Positions 10,590 to 19,002 of a DNA stretch of 64,000 nt are shown here, one piece after another (the stretch's first letter is position 1; each line of letters begins with the position of its first letter). This DNA comes from Diphasiastrum complanatum. Its lineage: Eukaryota; Streptophyta; Lycopodiopsida; Lycopodiales; Lycopodiaceae. The stretch is from positions 26,796,541 through 26,860,540 of the forward strand of contig CM055094.1 in assembly GCA_029204225.1 (NCBI GenBank), written 5' to 3'. A model generated the notes under the pieces. The model did no database searches. It worked only from the letters and a program-made list of their open reading frames with translations, and was not told the DNA's origin. Both the position numbers and the translations under genes were made by a program.

Positions 10590-13500
10590 CCTGTATACTG
10601 GTCAGAGATAGACATCAGGATAGACATCAATGCATCAAACCGAGTCATATTTCCAACAGATCAAGACAATGCCCACAGACTGAGACATAGTACCCACAAA
10701 TCCTGGTAGCAGCTGCATCACTCATCACGCTCAGAGCATTCCATGAGTTTGATTACCTCCTAGTTTATACCTTCGGCCGAGTTCTGAGGCTGGACTTGGT
10801 TTCATGATATTAGAGCTCCTTTTCTACTTTTTTAGTACAAAGATATGTGTCAGACTTGATTTTGTTGCTCTAGTTTTACTTAGTATGTTATTTTTACATA
10901 AATGTTTTTTATACGCTCCCAGTGTATCACACACACTTGAGATGTACCCTCGGGTACCTACAAGACATTAATAAAGCTTTCGTTCTTTCTTTCTCCCCAC
11001 AGCCAACGCGGGACTGGTTTTGTGGGTTTTTTTTTTTAAACAGATCAGCATCTATGGTTTGAAGAGTAGCAAATCCACCGTGTTAGCTATAGCAAGTGCT
11101 AAATCACTCAAATACAATTTACTCTCCATAGTAGAACTATGCACTCCAATATTTGGTACTAGCTCATTCCAAAAGAACATGTCAGTGAAGATTTCACATT
11201 GTAAAGGTTTATTAAGTTCACAATTAACCAAGTTCAACCATGAGGACATCAGAAAATCATTGTCTAGAACCATTGGTTGAAAATCCATTGAACCATGTCT
11301 GATTATTTTTCTAGACCCTATTAACAAAATGGGCATGACAATGCATGTTGATCAAACTCTCTCTATGCATTTATAACGCCATTTTATCATAGAATAAGGT
11401 TGATCAAGGTTTTGAGAAAAGATTTACCCACTTAGTAAACTTCTCAAATATAGCAGAGTCGTTTATAATTCAACTCATAACATTTAGAAAGGTAAAAAAA
11501 ATATTCTCACAATATGTGCGTAACATAAAGTGAAGATGCAAAAAGAATTGCTCTATCCTTGCACTATACTACCTTCTTCAAAACTTAATTAAACTTAGGT
11601 AAGATGTGGCTAAACCTTAACTATGTATGTGCCTTGCAACATTGATCCTGTGGCTCATACATACTTTCTAAAACCGTAACAAAATTAAAGATTGCAGAAT
11701 GAAATGTCTTCACACGTGCACATCTGTCATCCTGTGCCTCATACCATCATCTAGTACCTCATCTGGAGCATCCCAAGACTTGTCTGTAGACGGCTGTTGA
11801 TTGTTAGTAGACACATGCACCTCATCTTTGCATGCCCTAGACTTAGCCAGGTAGCTACCCACTGTAACACCATGAGATTATTTCCATATTAAAGATTCTT
11901 GGAACTGGCATCCAATAAAGTGTGTCAGCCAGTCGAACGTTCTGATTGCTTGGAGTGGACGAGTGCACTGTTTACTTATTGGATTATTTTGTGAGAGAGG
12001 ATACTCTAGCACCTGACCAGACATTAGGGTCTGGTAACTCAGTTGACCAAGGTATTTTACAGTTTGGGTTTTGTACCAAAAATGGAGTTAACACCCTAAG
12101 AGACAAAAAGTGGCCATAGTTATTGATCTGAATGAGGCATGCCATAGCTCAATAGAGAAAGAGGATCATGTACTAAATGAGTGCAATTGTGCTTGGTATG
12201 TAAGTGCTTGAGCTGACGGAGTCTATCTATCAGACAACTAAAAGAATCAACGCTAGCTTTTCCCAACATCACCAAGGGCGTGCTTGTACCCAAGGTGATA
12301 CCGGATTCTCTAGCTGAACACAATGGCTTTCATCCTGAAGATGCAGTTATGCGGTTTGGTAGAAAGCCTATCATTCCAGAAGATGAGAAGTTCATTGAAA
12401 TGAGATTTTAAATCATGGAAGATTTAGCTTCTGATCAAAAGATTCTTGTCATACAATATAAACTAACTACATTACGGAGCATGGGAACATGCACGACCTT
12501 ATGATATCGTTGCAAAAAGGTGACAAATAAGTCACAAATAGATTTAAATCCATTTTCTTTTGCCACGTGTTTTAAACGTGATGGGTTTGAAATGAGTTTT
12601 GGTTCAGCAACCAAACGAGTTTGGTTGCTACTATGCACTCAAGCAACGGCCGTTGTCCCTGTGATGGTTCATGATGCACCTGCTTCCTTAGTTGAGGCAC
12701 TGGCATTGGTTCATTTGGCTCATTGTTAATTTCTACAGCTCCTGTAGAGGCATGTGTTCCCCATGGGGCTTTTATGCATCACAGTGTCCCAGCAGTACAA
12801 TAGCAGCTTATGAGAGATTATGGTAGTTCCAGTCTTGCTCATCCTTACAGATATGGCCTGGGCTACCTGTACCATGGATCCTTTTGCATTGAGGGTGTTC
12901 TCCTTGATGGTCCCACTCTCTTGGTTGCATCACATCTATCTTTGTCAGTAGTATCTATTCTGCAGCACCTTTTTCATCTGTGCGATACTTCCGTTTGGAG
13001 CCACATTTGTACACAGGATCTCAGGTACTATGGTTCCTTTTGCAATCCTAGTAATAAGTCCATTCCTATGATTGTAGAGCATTCTTGGTAAGCATGGCTA
13101 TAGTTGGCTTTTTTCATATATATCGATTTATTGACTGTCCTCAATGCCTATACACTAATAAATATTTGGAGATGACTCTTGATGCTATTATAGAATATGC
13201 ATGATCCATAGTATAGCTTGGACTCTATGTGCCTTTCATGAGCAAATCATAACAATTACTACTAGGCATTTATGGCTCCTTTAGATAGTTTGTTCTCTCT
13301 CGTAATACCTTTAATTTCATATATTCTCACCGTTTTTGACAAAAACTGAATTGGATGTTCTTTTTAGTACTTGGAGCTGTCTCACTAATGATGCATCATG
13401 CTTTTGTTCCATACAAATGGCTTGGATTTTCTCTGTGTTCTGTGAATTGTACTTAGTGTTGCTCTCTTGCATATTCAGTGTCTCTGCGCATGGCATGCTA

Positions 13501-16500
13501 CATAGTTCCTTGTGGCAGAGTTGTTACAGCTCTCTTCCATCTGGGGTCTACTTCTATGTTTATATGGCATTCAGGTGCTCCTATTGTGGGTGCTTTCCGA
13601 AAGTTGTTCACAGATATACATGGTTCTACATCATATTTCTGCTTTGTGCAGTTGGTTTCGGCTCTCCATGTACCTCATTGCCCAATATTACTGCTATTGT
13701 TTGCCATTCATGGTCCATACAAGCACCTTGAGATTAAGTGCCTGCTTGCAGGAAACTTCACTATTGCAATGTTGCATGTCTTTTCATCCAGGCCCATAGG
13801 CAGGTGTGGAAGGTTCAGGATTAAGTGTGGATGCATGACTAGATGCAGGCCCTCAGTACAAGAAAGAGGCCTTCTAAACCCTCATCCTTGAGAGCCATGC
13901 TATCCAAGGCAACTGAAAAAGAATGGCCTTCCAGGTTTTCTTCCATAGGAGTAGGGTCATAGGCCATCTGATCGAGGTTTGTGACCCTCTATTTTTGTTA
14001 GGTCAGGTAGATGCATTAGCTGGTAGATGAATTAGACGCATTAGCTGAGATTCATGGCTGCATGCTCTGCATCCTCAGCTATAGACATTGATTGCGTTTG
14101 TACCCCTATCATGTTGTATTGTTAATTGGAGTCTCTTTGGCAACTGTATGAGCTCCAAAAAATATAGTTATATTTGGCACCTCTTGGCCATTTATCATTC
14201 GGGGAATGACCCTGTCAGTTAATCAGGTTTGTACTTCTGGTAAGATGGGGGCTTTTGGAGACTAATGCTCTAAAAGGGCTCATCATTTGGCTTCTACTTA
14301 TTCAGGTTTTTGTCAGCTTGTTCATGGGAGAATCAGAGCAAGTTTTTTTTGTAGGAGGCCCTCCCTGCAAGCCAGTGACTTGCTGTTCTATTTCTTTCAT
14401 TTAACCGTGCAAGGTTAGACCAAGACAAATTGCTTTACCAGATAGCAATGTCAACAAGACCAGGTCAGGTATTTTGGCAGTTGCATTTAAGAGGCAACAG
14501 AACAGACAATCCTGTAAAGCTCCTGAGACAATCTTTTATGTCAAATGTTGTTCCTAATGGTGTACATGGTAGTGTTACAAAAGGCAATAGCAGCAGTAAT
14601 GCTTTGCAATCATAGTGTCAAGACACCATTATAGGTGGCCATTTGCACCACTTGTTGAGAATAGAACTTCAGTGCGAGTGAACAGAGATTTTATACTACC
14701 TGAAACATTCTAGTGCCACATTCAATAATGCGTAAGAGAGATATCGACACTTCTTGACGAAGTGAAGGATGCTAAGGACTTCAATATAGGACAAAAAATA
14801 GAACTTGCCAACCTCCAACATGTTGATGTGCTTCATAGTTTTAGCACCATATAAAACCTACTAATGCTATGCCAATTCATTATAGGACACCACCCAATAT
14901 AAAAAATGTTGAATGAAAAGTTTTGGTATCCTTTGAATGTAAAATAGCCATATCTTGCACACTCCAATGTCCCCTATTTTCCCCCCTGCAACACCATTCT
15001 GCTGTGGGGAATAGCTCATAGTTAAGTGTTGATGCCATTTTCCAAACAATAATTTTTGAACTCGGTAAAAAAAAATTCACCACCTTCATTGGTTCTCAGG
15101 ATCTTGATCTTTCTTGAGACTTCATTCTCTGCACATTCTTTGAAGTGTCTACAGCATTATAAGCTTTCTGATTTTTGTTTTAAGAACAAGACTACAGTCC
15201 TCCTTGAGAAGTCATCTATAAAAGTGTTGAAATACCTTGCTCCCCCTCAAGACAGAGTTTGCATAGGTCCACAAATCACAATGTATTAAATCAAGAATAC
15301 CTTCAGATTTTGGAGTGCCTATTGACTTGAATGGCATTTGCAGTACCCACATTCCACTTATGGATCTTCTTATCATTCCTATTTGAGAATTACTCAAGAT
15401 CATTTGTGAACAACTGGATCACTTGCCCCTTGGTCCTTATCGACATAAAGAGGAGAGTGTTATCTGTCAGACACTGTGAGCCATTGGTGTATACCAACTT
15501 GGGGTGGATTCAGCATGTCATGGGTCACCAATTCTATTGAGTGAGGTGCTTCTGGATCCCACAACTCATTCTAATCTTTTTACTGGGGAAGAGGCTAATG
15601 AGGATATTCTTGTAATGTTGAACTGAGTTTGATACATGTCAAGACATTGAAAGGTCACCAGGTCATGCCCCACACTAACAAAGAGATAATGCAACTGCAA
15701 GGGGAGGTTGAGGGGAATTTGTGATGGAGAGGAAGAGGATGAGGAGGTTGATGATGATGATGAAGAGTGTCAGCAGAAAGGTGGGATAGAGTATCATGTT
15801 GATATGGATGTTGATACATTGTTGGATCTTGCTCCATTTATTTGAAGAGACAAATCTAAGCCCAAACTCATGGACCTGCTTATGGATGCAGAGGCAGCAC
15901 CATCCGCAGTGGCATGGTTACTGACAGCAGCTGCATTTGATAGAGGTTATCAACAAGCTAGAGACATAGTGGGCAACAGGAGCAGATGGTATCTTTGTTC
16001 TTCATCTTGGACCCCGTCTAATGCAAATGGCTCTATACCAGAAGGCTTAGAGAAGGAGATTAACTGTTAGTTTACACATTTCTGTAGTGCAATTTAGTGT
16101 AGATTAGCACCATGGCATTTGCTGGTGTTCAGTTCATCCTTTTATTTCACATTTCTGAGTACCATCATTGTTACTACATTTAAAATTGTGATTATTGCAA
16201 GCTCTTCCCTTTTTCCGCCTCTCATGTTAGTCAAAATATTCTATCTGCGATGCAATGGTGCACTACTAGAGTTCATAGGGTTATACCATGATGATAGAGT
16301 ACCTAAGGTACTACAGCCATCTAAGAATTCTACTACTTGTAGGTACTGATTCACAAAAAGTGGTCACGTGACACAGCTTGCTTCTTGTTTACACCAGGTA
16401 CAAGACCTCTTGATGGAGTATGGAGTTGATACAATAGCCGAAGTCCTTGTTGAAGGTCTTTCACGTGTGAAAAGGTGTAACAATGAAGGTCGAGCGCTTA

Positions 16501-19002
16501 TGTCCTTGGATCTTCAGGTCTGTCTATTGTGCTGTATGCTTGTGTCTGCTCTTGCAAAGTGACAAGTAGTTGTTCAGATATTTTTCTTGCCTCTTACAGC
16601 TACCCAACAATTGTGTGCAGGTTTTGATCAATGGCTTGCAGCATTTAGCACCTGCAAGAATGAGAACTAATCTGCAAATTGTTGAAGTATATATCAAGGT
16701 GGCACACTTTTCTGAAATTTTGTGTTCTGTATTTATGCAGTTTTTGGTTTTGATGATAATTTGTTAGGTGGTAATGTTCGTCTTCCCTCAGATATGTTTT
16801 CAAAGTTTTAGTTTCCAACTTTCCATTAAAGACTTGTTTGGTTGCCAGGAAATTTTGATGCCACGCTTCTTAATTCTGTTGTCATCTCAGTTTTTCGTAC
16901 CTCCTGGCATACTAATATTATAGATACTATTTACAAAACTAGACCTACGGGACCTGAAAATTATTGGGCCATTATAGCAAACATGTGATTGTCAAACTCT
17001 ATGGGACTATATGATGGACATCGGTCAACAATGAGGCAAAGACCAGATAGTACATGTTGTGGGTAATGATCCAGAGGTCAGTATTGTACATCAGATCACA
17101 TATTCACTCTCAGAGCTATCATTGAGGAAACCAAGCTTCTTATTTAGGGATTGAGAGTTCTTGGTTTTTCTTTAAATACTACCCTAGCAATGATGGCTCT
17201 ATAATAGAGAGTGTTTGGATGTTTCTATTCAGCCAAGGTCCTCTCCAGGCTAATTTCAATATTGTTGGGTTAAGTAGGGTTGCTCTTTTTCTGCTTCATT
17301 GTTTGGCAGCTTTGGCTTATATATTGATAAGCTAGAGACTGTCATTTATAGAGATGGCAGTGAGGGTTGCAAGTTGGATGATATCCTGACTTCTATCTTA
17401 TTATATGCGGATGATGTGATTTTAGTTTCTCACTTCAGAGAGGGATTACAGCAACATGGATGCACTACAATCATATTGCAATGTATGGGGACTAGATGTC
17501 ATTATCAAGAAGACCAAAATCATGATCTTCAATACATCTAGATCTTTTATGAAGAGATAGTTATTTACTTTGGACGAGCTCGCCTATGGAGATATTTTCC
17601 TCTTACATCCATCTGGATGTACTTTTTTTTGGTCCATCTTTGGTAAGATACAAGGTGCCAAGAGTAGTGTGAGCAAAGGAAAGCTTCCCTTGTTGATTTG
17701 TTGGAAGTGCTGACAATTCTCACTCCTTGGTTAGGTACTTCCTCTTTGGTTACGTCCATGCGACTTCTTGTTGCTCATAGTACAACGTTTCTTGTTGTGT
17801 AGTAGTGTATGTCATATTAGTTGAAAATGATAAGCACAAGTCTTTTTTCAACTCTTCCTAGAAATCATCAATGTCCAATTTGAGATTTTATCACATGTAC
17901 GTTTCTACCCCTTTAAGAAGTATATTCGAGCTATATTATATCTCAAGAGCATTGTATTTCTAGAGTGATTACATTGTTTCTTTCTATAAATCTTATCCAA
18001 ATGCAATGCTGAAGGGATAAATTTAGGGCTTCAAAGAGTCGTGTTCAAGAAAAGGTTCTGTGTGCCCAAAAAACATGCAAGTGTATGTTTTTGAGCGGCC
18101 TTTTGCTGAAAGTAACAATGACCACTTCATGGTTGAGCCAATCAGTCTTTTTATAACCCTTGAGAACGCTATTTGAGGGCATGAAATTAGGGTTTCAACA
18201 AGCCATGCTCAAGACGTTACTCAGTGTGTCTAAAACACAAATAGTAAGTCCTTGTTTTTCACTAGCTTTTTATAAAAAGTATTAGTGGCCAATTTATGTG
18301 CCAATCAGCACATTTTTATCACTTGAGAACATTATTTGAGCTAGGTTATTTCTCAAGCTTATCATACACTAGACATTACCTAGTGAAAGTTAAATACTCA
18401 GTGCTGTCAGCTTACAAATTAGGAAACCTTTCAATAGGTTCTAAACATTATAACAAGCGAGAGCTTAGCAAGTTGGAATCATGATTGAACTGAACAGTTC
18501 ATTATAGTCGTCTTCTTACAGACTTCACAGAAGGTTGAAGAACATACTTATTGAATGCTGCGTTGAAACTTTCTATTTATACTTTCGTGGTTGCCCTTTT
18601 TAGAAGCTAAATCCTTTTAATGAGATTCTTTCATCTTGAGCACCATTCAAGTATCTGACAGGCAAATGCTTTGTATGAGCAGGCTTTTTATCTTCCAGAA
18701 ACAGAATATTTGCATTGGATAAGGGCACATCCTGTAAGTCATCTCTCACATCTTTGATTTTGACATTTCTGCCCTAAAAACTTCGTGCTCAACTATTGTG
18801 GGTTAGGATTCTTCTAAACCTGCATAATATACACATTCTTATTCTATGAACCCTAATATATGTTTTGGTCTAATGTTTCCTCATACAGGAGTATACAAAA
18901 CCGCAGTTGATAGGATTGATAAACCTTGTTGCTTCAACAAACAACTGGAAAAGAAAAACAAGGCTGGAGTTGATGGAGAAGATAGAAAATGGGGATCTGT
19001 AA
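3010..19002 (+). CDS. VPS50: VPS50/syndetin-like protein, 3' part of a multi-exon host gene
   Basis: Syndetin (VPS50) is the subunit that defines the EARP tethering complex, which recycles endosomal cargo. Six coding exons are readable: 3010-3072, 4030-4102, 16398-16517, 16621-16698, 18683-18733 and 18889-19002. All junctions are GT-AG and all phases agree. The joined reading begins with YVDRVANAKWELKDLGMEHN, contains EGLSRVKRCNNEGRALMSLD and AFYLPETEYLHWIRAHP, and ends at a TAA after ENGDL. This is the C-terminal syndetin domain (formerly DUF2451) as I know it from plant VPS50. The N-terminal coding exons must lie upstream of the window. The 12.3 kb intron 4103-16397 carries a LINE array. 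Despite that load the exons have no stops or frameshifts, so the gene is probably functional. Identification is from recalled family similarity; a homology search would settle it. Confidence 0.85.
3249..3365 (-). mobile_element. LINE 3' end, minus orientation, with (CT)n tail
   Basis: On the minus strand this reads AAAAGACATCAATAAAATT and then a pure (CT)39 tract (the + strand GA tract at 3249-3326). It matches the ends of the plus-strand LINEs at 6.8 and 10.5 kb. The terminal hairpin has decayed here. Confidence 0.7.
3525..3610 (-). mobile_element. LINE 3' end, minus orientation, with intact hairpin
   Basis: On the minus strand a hairpin CATGCC-TTTT-GGCATG (3584-3569) is followed by GACGTAAATAAAGC and a short impure CT tail. 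The order is the same as in the plus-strand LINE copies, so this is a severely 5'-truncated insertion in the opposite direction. Confidence 0.75.
4030..4102 (+). CDS. VPS50: VPS50 exon (YIDLLLGEYKQY...)
   Basis: The acceptor is TTGTTTTACAG and the donor is GTACGA. The exon encodes YIDLLLGEYKQYTNKLGHAG followed by ISKE and ends in phase 0. It follows a 957-bp intron that contains two minus-oriented LINE 3' ends. A 12,295-bp intron follows. Confidence 0.82.
4103..4859. other. VPS50 intron sequence before the LINE array
   Basis: This is AT-rich sequence without recognisable coding content. A short open stretch near 4740-4815 has no identifiable match. The 5' boundary of the first LINE lies somewhere near 4860. 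Confidence 0.4.
5223..5891 (+). CDS. LINE ORF1 protein (RNA-binding/coiled-coil type)
   Basis: This is a 222-residue open frame. It begins with a heptad-like coiled coil (MKVDFELLKQELSQLKG onward, roughly residues 1-75). A central domain follows that resembles the RNA-recognition part of LINE ORF1 proteins (QKAHNIRVCGIPDTLD, then AVWRTTRDAATLIIHF). The copy at 7.1-7.9 kb has the same domain order, which supports a real protein family. The frame upstream (from 4872) is open but Ser-rich and separated by a TAG at 5208-5210. Either ORF1 starts at 5223, or that TAG is a premature stop. The frame ends at TAG 5889-5891, about 50 bp before the endonuclease start. Confidence 0.65.
   Translation: MKVDFELLKQELSQLKGIVVTLLKEKSLLQSKVPSLQQVINTKQVAASESATTMIRELENKIEQHKEEILLWAVVLKKGTKPSAPISSVISATISEERSRQQKAHNIRVCGIPDTLDAIVEATRFLETTLGHVTDGLDAVWRTTRDAATLIIHFTSLASRREALQYRAKPCGTTRYMDDDLNYIQVEERRKAFQEARKSSIRVIYRDGRVHRMGSAHDGSHS
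6001..6735 (+). pseudogene. LINE ORF2 C-terminal fragment
   Basis: It carries the post-RT part of ORF2 in two frames. The block ending ALPEIDRRYIQIALSSSQ is followed, after a deletion at about 6246, by the tail ITSFFTRRRSRD and an acidic/basic low-complexity end. The zinc knuckle present in the copies at 8.3 and 9.8 kb was lost in the deletion. Confidence 0.7.
6865..6940. repeat. (CT)n tail of LINE copy 1
   Basis: This is a 76-bp CT tract with one CCC imperfection at 6922. It is the junction between LINE copies 1 and 2. Confidence 0.9.
6941..8145 (+). mobile_element. LINE copy 2 of array: ORF1 and 3' end only, split by a MITE
   Basis: It starts directly after the CT tract of copy 1. ORF1 is read at 7024-7310 (KALNVRVRGASFAGKD, FGLKEDVISAAWVG), is interrupted by a 0.42-kb insert, and resumes at 7731-7884 (DKDALLRQKVLRKKG, FMDEDLMPIQW). 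No ORF2 sequence follows. A roughly 250-bp 3'UTR leads to a decayed hairpin (8099-8112), GACGTTAATAAAGC and a short CT tail at 8133-8145. So this is an ORF1-only derivative of the family. A local duplication of CCCTCCTGGCTA-CTGCTCC near 7000-7045 marks its 5' part. Confidence 0.7.
7311..7733. mobile_element. hAT-like MITE inserted in LINE ORF1
   Basis: It interrupts the ORF1 frame of LINE copy 2. The ends form short inverted termini: CAAGGTTACA on the left, and a right end whose complement reads CAAGGTTGCA. Subterminal TTCGAA/GATTCG repeats cluster at both ends (7324-7390 and 7668-7705), as expected for transposase-binding sites of hAT elements. CAAGGAT is present on both flanks (7304-7310 and 7735-7741) and may be the target duplication, although a few bases at the right end are unassigned. 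There is no transposase. The internal part is AT-rich. Confidence 0.6.
8146..9023 (+). mobile_element. LINE copy 3 of array: ORF2 C-terminus, 3'UTR, (CT)n
   Basis: This 5'-truncated LINE starts within about three bases of the CT tail of copy 2. The open frame 8145-8711 gives the ORF2 end. It holds LGQL-like LRYRIGQLRVSSHQLA, then a CX2CX9HX4C zinc knuckle (CQLC...H...C, near 8283-8340), then a CPVYYEIRGRY block, then QAHITQFFQKRDR (8511-8550) and a Ser/Thr-rich tail to TAG at 8709. The 3'UTR ends with hairpin GTGCC-CCTG-GGCAC (8901-8914), GACGTTAATAATAATAATTC and a CT tract 8951-9023. Confidence 0.82.
8951..9023. repeat. (CT)n tail of LINE copy 3
   Basis: This is a 73-bp pure CT tract after an (AAT)n/(TTCTAA)n transition. 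LINE copy 4 begins at its end. Confidence 0.9.
9696..9766 (+). mobile_element. 71-bp Copia integrase patch inside LINE ORF2
   Basis: Aligned with LINE copy 3, this stretch is an insertion between AIEVG and HFHAIPREER. It reads VFVGYSEVSKAYKVYIP, followed by STRKV, which is the conserved GYS..KAY.VY.P block at the end of Copia integrases. The LINE frame on its two sides matches the other copy without loss. Confidence 0.7.
10520..10587. repeat. (CT)n tail of LINE copy 4
   Basis: This is a 68-bp pure CT tract directly after AATAAAGCTT. LINE copy 5 begins at its end. Confidence 0.9.
10588..10997 (+). mobile_element. LINE copy 5 of array: 3'UTR only
   Basis: It follows the CT tract of copy 4. 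No coding part remains. It ends with the perfect hairpin GTACC-CTCG-GGTAC (10944-10957), GACATTAATAAAGC and a degenerate pyrimidine tail TTCGTTCTTTCTTTCTCC. The body has no other recognisable content and is assigned from its 3' end and position. Confidence 0.65.
10998..12231. other. VPS50 intron sequence, no gene recognised
   Basis: This is AT-rich sequence. An open stretch on the minus strand (11336-11052) has no recognisable motif. I see no repeats, RNA genes or transposon domains. Confidence 0.4.
12232..12411 (+). pseudogene. DegP/HtrA-like protease PDZ-domain fragment
   Basis: The frame reads RQLKESTLAFPNITKGVLVP, then KVIPDSLAEHNGFHPEDAVM, then RFGRKPI, to a TAA at 12409. The pattern GVLV..V.P.S.AE..GF.P.D.V..F..KP is the carboxylate-binding part of a PDZ domain. 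The preceding LKE....FPN matches the linker before the PDZ of plant DegP14-like (HTRA2-type) proteases. There is no trypsin-like domain or His-Asp-Ser triad nearby. It sits alone inside a VPS50 intron, so it is most likely a captured or retrocopied fragment. An unrecognised exon of another gene is the alternative. Confidence 0.55.
12412..14866. other. VPS50 intron sequence, no gene recognised
   Basis: Several open stretches on the + strand (near 12520-12730, 12810-13090, 13336-13890 and 14430-14615) have no recognisable domains and no supporting splice or codon pattern. They may be remnants of unidentified repeats. Confidence 0.4.
14867..15410 (-). pseudogene. Ty1/copia pre-integrase and integrase remnant
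   Basis: On the minus strand, 15403-15212 reads through the pre-integrase end into the integrase start (SEGILDLIHCDLWTYANS, where HCDL corresponds to the H-S-D catalytic start). 15049-14867 contains the SYSPQQNGVA block that carries the third catalytic region. The glutamate environment is mutated and the frame is shifted several times. It is an isolated fragment in the VPS50 intron. Confidence 0.7.
15411..16397. other. VPS50 intron sequence with an unassigned open stretch
   Basis: Two stretches read openly on the + strand: an acidic run near 15723-15840 and a 66-codon frame at 15870-16070 (LMDAEAAPSAVAWLLTAAAF). I recognise neither. They might be fragments of an unidentified transposon protein. 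Confidence 0.35.
16398..16517 (+). CDS. VPS50: VPS50 exon (VQDLLMEYG...SLDLQ)
   Basis: This is a 120-bp, 40-codon exon with acceptor TACACCAG and donor GTCTGTC. It holds the most diagnostic block, EGLSRVKRCNNEGRALMSLD. Both ends are in phase 0. Confidence 0.88.
16621..16698 (+). CDS. VPS50: VPS50 exon (VLINGLQHLAP...)
   Basis: This is a 78-bp, 26-codon exon. I chose the acceptor at TTGTGTGCAG (before 16621) over the TTACAG ending at 16599, because it joins SLDLQ directly to VLINGLQHLAP as in plant homologues. Using the upstream acceptor would add seven codons (LPNNCVQ). The donor is GTGGCA. Confidence 0.85.
16850..17780 (+). pseudogene. Decayed LINE reverse transcriptase fragment
   Basis: This lies in the VPS50 intron 16699-18682, sense orientation. 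It contains the N-terminal RT block (TGPENYW.IA, then ILTLRAIIEETKLLI), an RT core with LLYADDVILVSHFREGLQQ near 17398-17455, and sequence matching 455-640 of the LINE at the window start. Motif A is lost in a deletion and stops are numerous. No 3' tail is present. It is much older than the array copies. Confidence 0.7.
17781..18682. other. VPS50 intron sequence
   Basis: This is AT-rich intron sequence with three loosely similar segments sharing TTGAG..C(A/T)TTATTTGAG-like phrases (near 17930, 18160 and 18325), probably a decayed local duplication. No gene is seen. Confidence 0.4.
18683..18733 (+). CDS. VPS50: VPS50 exon (AFYLPETEYLHW...)
   Basis: This is a 51-bp microexon-sized exon encoding AFYLPETEYLHWIRAHP. 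The acceptor is TATGAGCAG and the donor is a strong GTAAGTC. A 1,984-bp intron with a LINE fragment precedes it. Confidence 0.87.
18889..19002 (+). CDS. VPS50: VPS50 terminal exon
   Basis: The acceptor is CATACAG. The exon encodes EYTKPQLIGLINLVASTNNW, then a basic stretch and ELMEKIENGDL, with TAA at 19000-19002. A GTAAGTGC six bases past the stop looks like a donor, so a 3'UTR intron is possible. Confidence 0.87.
   Translation, partial: EYTKPQLIGLINLVASTNNWKRKTRLELMEKIENGDL

Noticed and set aside
13336-13891. Cluster of plus-strand ORFs up to 137 codons
   Set aside because: Three frames overlap with similar length, and there is no domain or splice signal. Random open frames in an intron are more likely.
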